Positions 58,000 to 64,000 of a stretch of DNA of 64,000 nt are shown one piece after another. The DNA lies in assembly GCA_947034895.1 (NCBI GenBank), contig OX344762.1:32530760-32594759 (forward strand). The letters are read 5' to 3'. The notes beneath the pieces are model-generated. The model worked only from the letters and a program-made list of their open reading frames with translations. It did not search any database and had not been told where the DNA came from. Each line of letters begins with the position of its first letter. Within the stretch, counting starts at the first letter, position 1. This DNA is from Rhytidiadelphus loreus. Its lineage: Eukaryota; Streptophyta; Bryopsida; Hypnales; Hylocomiaceae. A program made the position numbers and the translations under genes.

Positions 58000-60493
58000 C
58001 TATTGTTGTGCACACTGAGTGCGAGGGCCAGACGATTCTTCGTCCTCGTCGTAGGCTTCCTGTGCGTGCGACTGCTTCCTCCTCATCTCGTCATCAATGT
58101 TAACGTCATGGAGAGTGATCTCTTCGCATTCGTCCAATTCCATGTCGGTCATCTGACTGCTTGATCTGGGAGGAAGAACTTTCTCCAAATTCGCGATTTG
58201 CTCCAGCGAAAGAGAACCGCTCTCAGGAACATCCACTGAAAAATGTATGTACAGCCTGCCCTTCATGAACGGTCTCTGATAATGTGGCATACCCTCATCA
58301 TTAATAGCCTTGAATTGACCTGCATGACAACCAGAATCCCACCATTCAGTTTCTGATGTCGCTCCTTGCTCAACGATGATAAGCAGTGCAACAAACTTCG
58401 GGAAAAAGAGATGGAACGGGCTATTAGGAAAAAAAAATTGAGTAAATTTACTACTGCAGATTAAATACCTGGCTTAATAATTTCCATAGGAGTGGACTTG
58501 ATGAGAAGCTGTCTTCCATCTAAATGTGTGAGAGGAAACTGGAACCCGCACAAAGCTTCTGTCAGGCTGAGAGTGTGCTCCACAAACAGATCATCTACTT
58601 TCCTCTTGAACTTGGGATGCTCCTTTTGTTGTAAAACGAAGACGATGTCACCCGTCACAGTATCCGGCTGCAAAGACAAAACGTGAGAGTTTGAGTACCG
58701 ATGAACAGTCGAACAGTCGAACAGTCGAACAAGCATAAAGTTGACAAACACGTGGTGTTTTGTCGAGACGTACCGCCTCATCGGCCTCGCCTTGGAAGGT
58801 GATTTTCTGCCCGTGCTGCATTCCCTTCTCGACGTGAACTTCTAACAATTTCTTGTCCTGCACGACCTTCTGACCTTTGCACTGCCCACATCTGTCCTTT
58901 TCGACGATTGTCTCACCTGCGTCACGATTGACTATGTAAGCAGTAGATAGAAGCACAATAAGGACCATCCGAGGGACTCACACCAGCAAGAAGACATTGC
59001 CTCAAACCCATGGTTTATAAGCCAGAAGTAAACAGAATCGTACCTGAGCCCTTGCAGTCGGGACACACATGTTGCATCTGCTGTATCATATTAGGACCAA
59101 GCTGACGAATTGACACCTTCATGCCTGAACCTTGACACCCTGCACAGCGACTAGAGGCACCTGTTTTCGACCCCTTCCTGCACAATTGAACAAACAACGC
59201 CTTGATTGAGAAAAAGACCTCTCGTAATAATAGCGTACTCATACTCAGTTCAAGCCTCACTCAAATGCTCCAAATCTCAGCCTCAAGGGGCAGGAAATTT
59301 GAGTATCCAGCACTTCAGGAGTGATTAGGTTCTAGAAAGACTCTGTCCAAACTGATTAGGGTGACCTGCTCAATTAGGTCATTTATCGATGCTAACTGGA
59401 CGCAGAATAATTGCCACAAGAGGATATAGCACGGTGTCAAAAGAATATCACTAGAAATTCTCAAATCTCCCGAAGTCATATCCTGCTCTCGTCAGTTTCA
59501 CCGGTAACCACTTGGCGTAACTTTTCGGCAGGCAGATTGTGGCCTTCACGCGAAATTGCAAATCAAAACCATAACTCTAATCAGAAACTTACCCTTTGCA
59601 CTTGGAACAGATAACATTCCGAGACAAAGACAGTTTCTTCGAAGTGCCATTGTACAGGTCTTCCAAAGACACCTTCAAGGGATGGACGACATCTTCTCCT
59701 CTTCTCTGTCGTCTACCTCCGCCCCTACCACTCCCGCCTGAAAAAAGTAAATCTGCCAAATTAGGAAAATCGAATCCAATTCGCCTCGGTCCTCTTAATA
59801 TTCTCCCGAACAGAAAAGGGAAATGATATGACTGCATAATTTTGCGCAACACCTGTCTAAAGTCTAGAAAAAGTTAAATCAATACCCGCACCTCCGAATG
59901 GGCTGCCACCACCGCCGAAGAACGATTCAAAGATGTCGAAGGGGTTGTGTGAGCCACCTCCTCCTCCCATTCCCTCCTTAAGAGCATCTTCTCCATACTG
60001 ATCATACAGATCTCGCTTCTCCGGGTCGCTCAACACTTCGTAAGCCTGGGAAAGCTCCTTAAACTGCAAGCAACATTTGTCTGTAAATAATAACTCCCCG
60101 TACTCCTGATTTTGAAGCAAGATTACTCACTATGTGCTTCTAGCAAGACACTTTCGTGTATCAAAGACAAGTAAAGAGGTCACAGTCTCCAAAACATAAA
60201 ATAAACAACATAAAATTCCTTATAAGGACCATCAACCTAACCTCCCCGAATCCTCACCACCATCCGAGATATGCCGACAATGCAAAACCAAAAAGCTCCG
60301 AGAAAAACAAGCTGCTTTCTTTCAAAACAAAACAAAGTACCTTCTCCGGATCTCCGCCCTTGTCCGGGTGGTTCTTAATTGCCGCCTTCCTGTACGCCTT
60401 CTTGAGCTCATCCGGAGACGCGGTCTTTGACACCCCGAGGGTATCATAATACTTCGAGTTATCACTCTTCTTCGATGGCATCCGCCCGAACAT
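58000..60493 (-). CDS. DnaJ/Hsp40 co-chaperone, plant J2/J3 type (copy B)
   Basis: Tandem paralogue of the gene at 49,617-52,505, same strand, also 421 residues. Exons 60493-60341, 60063-59892, 59737-59593, 59177-59044, 58916-58774, 58667-58469, 58319-58000. All six intron positions and phases match copy A. Exon 3 is one codon longer and the last exon one codon shorter. HPD at 42-44, zinc cysteines at 152/155, 168/171, 195/198, 211/214, C-terminal CAQQ. Introns are more AT-rich and unalignable by eye with those of copy A, so the duplication is not recent. Both copies appear functional. Confidence 0.95.
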
Positions 60494-61280
60494 AGTTGCA
60501 AACCTTTTTCTTTACCAACTGCTGTCCAAAAACAAAAAAACAAAACCCTCAATCCAACTCTCCTCGACAAAGCTTCGTCTCCGCAACTTGTGCGCGCTCT
60601 CCTCGTCGATCAAGTGCCCCTCAAAAAAATAAAAAAAATGAAGAAGCCGAGACCGCCAAATAATCGGAAAGTCTGTATAGGAGATGCAGCGCCGGATGCA
60701 GACGTCGCACGCCGAAGCCCAAGCGCGCGTTGATGGAAAAAGAGTTATGACCCAACCCTAGTTCACGAGGGAGGTCTTCCAATGTTTCTGATCCTCGCCT
60801 TCGTCTTCTGGAGCCTTCTTCAGGAACACACTAGAAGGCTCCACGGAGTCCCTCTGGACCGTCCGTCCTCGCAACTGGCTCGGAACCGACGGCCATGATG
60901 AACCCGCTCCAACTGCTTCATTTTCATACTCAGAGGCAGGCGGCTCATCTCCGCCGTCCGTGAAGGTCATCGGAGGGCGGAAGATTCGCATCCGGCCCCT
61001 TCAGAACACCCTAGAAGCCCGCCATGGCCCCACCCAGGTCATGGCCTGCACAGGTGGCGCATCGTGGATCCGTGCCTTCGTATTCTGTCTACCGGAAGCT
61101 TCTAGACTTTGACCAATGATATTTTTCCCTTTCCAAGAAATGGTGGTGATCAAACATCTGGTTTCCACTTTCCAGTAAGGGGCGGTGTGAACACGTGACC
61201 ATGAACGTTCCTCGGGCCTGAAGGTGCTCTACGACCACAAACAAGCGCAACCATGCATCCCGGAATTGGACCCTCCAAAT
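60494..61280. other. 5' flank of DnaJ gene B
   Basis: G+C-rich promoter/5' UTR region. No clear TATA box or second gene. Confidence 0.4.
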
Positions 61281-63270
61281 AAACTTCTAACTTTTCACCA
61301 TTTTATAATTATAATTTAAAATTTTTATCATTCAAAGCACATCCAAAGTACTTTAAATAGGTACAAGAAATCTCAAATTCAGACATTGGACAATGGAAAT
61401 AAATCACTTCAAAAGTTAACTGAATGATAAAAATTACATGGGCATTAGCAAATCACGGTTACAAAAGCATATTATTTACAACATAGTACTCCTGCGTTTT
61501 GAATTGTTGGTGACAAAAAGAAGCCACATAGTAGTAGATGTCTATGACTAAACAATTTTCAATACCATGTAGTACTTCAAAGTTGAGTAATATTGTTTAA
61601 AAAAAAATAGGCCATGATATTGTTATAGACTAGTTCTTTGCAAAGTTGTTTATTCTAAATGACCATGAACTCCAAAAATCACTAAAAATGTTGTAGGACA
61701 CATCAAAATGTTTGTAATGTGTCATTAGTAACTTGTCAATCGCACACACCATTGAATTGGTCACCTTCACATCTTGGAAAATTTTCCTCTCTCGCACCTA
61801 GTGTTCACTCAATGGCCATTAGGATGAATTTGAACCCACAAAGAGGCTTTGAGTTATCTTACTAATTTTAATACTAACTGAATGAGTATGAAGGTGGCCA
61901 TATCCTCATTTCAACCACCTCATAGCATATGCTTCATCCTTCACGATGGAACCATCATGAGATTTATGAGATCATGGAGATGGATTGGATAATGATGACG
62001 AATTTTTTGAGTTCAATATGCAATTCTTGGCCCAATTAGTGAGTTGAGAAGGCTCTTCCCATCCAAATTTTTGCATTACAAAGCGGCGTCTTTTGGGGTT
62101 CAATTTCTCCTAATTACTCACCTCTAAAACTTAGATGATTGAAGGTAATTTTTTAAGACTCAAATGTAGATGATAGGGAACCAAAGGAAGTACAATTAGT
62201 TGGTGGCTACAACTAATCAAGGCTACTAAGATGGTGCTTACTAATGGTACAAAGAACTATTAAAAGGAATATAATTTTTTTTAATTCACTATTGTGGCAA
62301 ATTTCGGAAGGTGAAAATTTGCACATCTCAATAAGATGAGATGTGCAGACACTCATTTTGGGATATTTCATGTAGAAATAAACAAACATGATGTGTATAA
62401 TGATCCTATGAGGTGATTGCAAGAATTGGTGGTTGATTTTAGTGTCACATAGCACCTCATGAACTTGTCCTTTGCTATAACTTTTGAGGCATGAAGTTAA
62501 TCAACTTGAAATTTTTATTAAAGATATATGGATGTTTCAATAATTATAAAAAAATAATTAAAAATTAAAAAAATAATAATATTTAAAAGTCAATTTTGCT
62601 AATTTGTCAAACTTTGAGTTTAGTTTTTTTTAATACAAGATGAGTATCCAAAATTAATAATGAAGAGCTAAAAATTTTGTGATCTATTTCTACAATAGGT
62701 AGGCATGCTCCTATCAAGGGACATCTAAAGATACATTATTTTATTCTTTCTATGGTAGTAGAATAGTACTGCCTTGCACACACATTTGTGAACATCAAAG
62801 ATGGTTTCAAGATCATTCTTTAGGTGAAATATCTTTACCATGAAGTCCTTTCAAATGGACAATTTTCAGTTTCTTTGCAAAAAAAAATTCCTATTTTGTA
62901 CAAATTCAAAATTCAAAGTTTATTTTTTCTTGAGATTCTATCATTTTCTAGTTCTCTTTCTTAAAGAATTTTTTATGCTTTTCCTTCCTAGGGCACTTTC
63001 TTTTTAAAGGTGTGTATATTTTTCATATTTTTTATATTTAAAAAAATTATTTCATTAAATTTTATAGCACTCCCAAATAAAATCATAAAAATTGCCAAAA
63101 CTCTATAAAATCAGCCACAAATTCTTATAATCACCCTATCCTCAAGGCTTCCAAATAAACACTTGACTTCAAGTCTTACTATCAAACAACTTAACTTTGT
63201 TTTATTTTAAAATTGGTAGGACAAATCATTGGTTAATTTGTGAAGTACTTTCAAGCCGTAGTTTTACTTG
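61281..63270. other. AT-rich spacer
   Basis: No supported gene or repeat. Confidence 0.4.
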
Positions 63271-64000
63271 CACTATAAGAAATATCCGTTTTTTAATTGA
63301 AAATACATTTTTTTCTAACATCATGCATGCTGTGGATATCCAACAAAATTTGTCTAGATTGATATGACAAAAATACGTAAAAATTTAAGAAACGCGCCTT
63401 GTTTTTAGTATGGCGTCTTTTTAGACATGATCAAAGAAGGTGCCCAAAGTGCACCATGTAGTAGCCACGTCCCCCCATTTAAGCACCACGTGGATGGGCA
63501 TTGGCATGTCAACTACTTTTTCATCCAGGCCCTTGTTGACATAGGATAGGATATGGCAACCGCATGGTGACGATGCGCATTACATGAGATTTGAGGGCAG
63601 GGCTGTTTCAGGCCTGTTTCCTACCCTAGGAACAATCAGAATATAAAATTATTAAAAAAATTAATTATTTTAAAATTTTAAAATTTAATAAATTATTAAT
63701 AAAAATAAAATAATTGTAGTCTTATAAAGAAGGTAAATCCCCTCTAATGATAGCAAACCACGTGAGACCCTATTCCGCATGCCAAGCATAGAGCTTACCC
63801 AACCATCGTGTAAACGGGTGGGAACCACAGCATGCTCTAGAAACATAGTTGGAAAATGAAACAAGAAAGACCTCATGATGATAGAGTATGTCTTTTAGGC
63901 TTCAACTTGTTTTTTTGCTATCCCATAAAGCACAAAAGCACCCAAAGGACCACAAGATTCATGATGTGTCCAATGCGTTGTACCTTAGATCTTGTCTATT
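63271..64000. mobile_element. Possible CACTA-like element, left end only
   Basis: CACTATAAGAAATATCCG at 63,271, preceded by TTG, matches the terminus of the elements at 1,148 and 2,399. No matching right end in the window, so the element may run past the edge. Confidence 0.4.

Overview
This looks like nuclear DNA of a streptophyte (charophyte alga or early land plant; I cannot decide which). The two clear host genes are tandem J-domain co-chaperones of the plant J2/J3 type. Each has seven exons, GT-AG introns and a C-terminal CAQQ farnesylation box. Almost everything else is AT-rich and transposon-derived: hAT, CACTA-like, TTAA-type (piggyBac-like), Mutator-like and foldback elements.

Left flank (1-6.5 kb): a decayed gene of an unnamed family on the minus strand, split by a 238-bp CACTA-like MITE. 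Next comes a 2.8-kb non-autonomous CACTA-like element that carries a nested TTAA-type element and a perfect 12 x 18-bp tandem repeat.

Centre (6,483-39,429): the main discovery. The 32.9-kb interval has hAT-like inverted termini (CAAGGTTGTCT / CAGGGTTGTCT) and is flanked by a perfect 8-bp target-site duplication, ACGGTGAA. It holds an open 1,095-aa hAT transposase and several passenger genes: three members of a WCHISKLF family (one intact, two with in-frame stops, one ending in a RING-like finger), a kinase-like gene with HND/DWG motifs, and a compositionally foreign CCGGA-rich gene. Twelve arrays of a CpG-rich motif, GGCGAC(C/T)NCGGGT, are confined to this interval. They lie just inside both termini, pointing inward, and upstream of the passenger genes and the transposase. 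The interior is roughly mirror-symmetric around about 24 kb: paralogous genes, AT-rich arms, arrays and 1.2-1.5-kb repeat units recur in opposite orientation.

Right flank (39.4-49.5 kb): the other half of the gene into which the giant element inserted. Taking out the 33-kb element and a 331-bp foldback element, with one copy of each duplication, keeps one reading frame through both junctions. A second decayed gene of an unnamed conserved family follows on the minus strand, then MITEs.

The DnaJ pair occupies 49.6-52.5 and 58.0-60.5 kb. AT-rich sequence and further TTAA-type elements separate and follow it.
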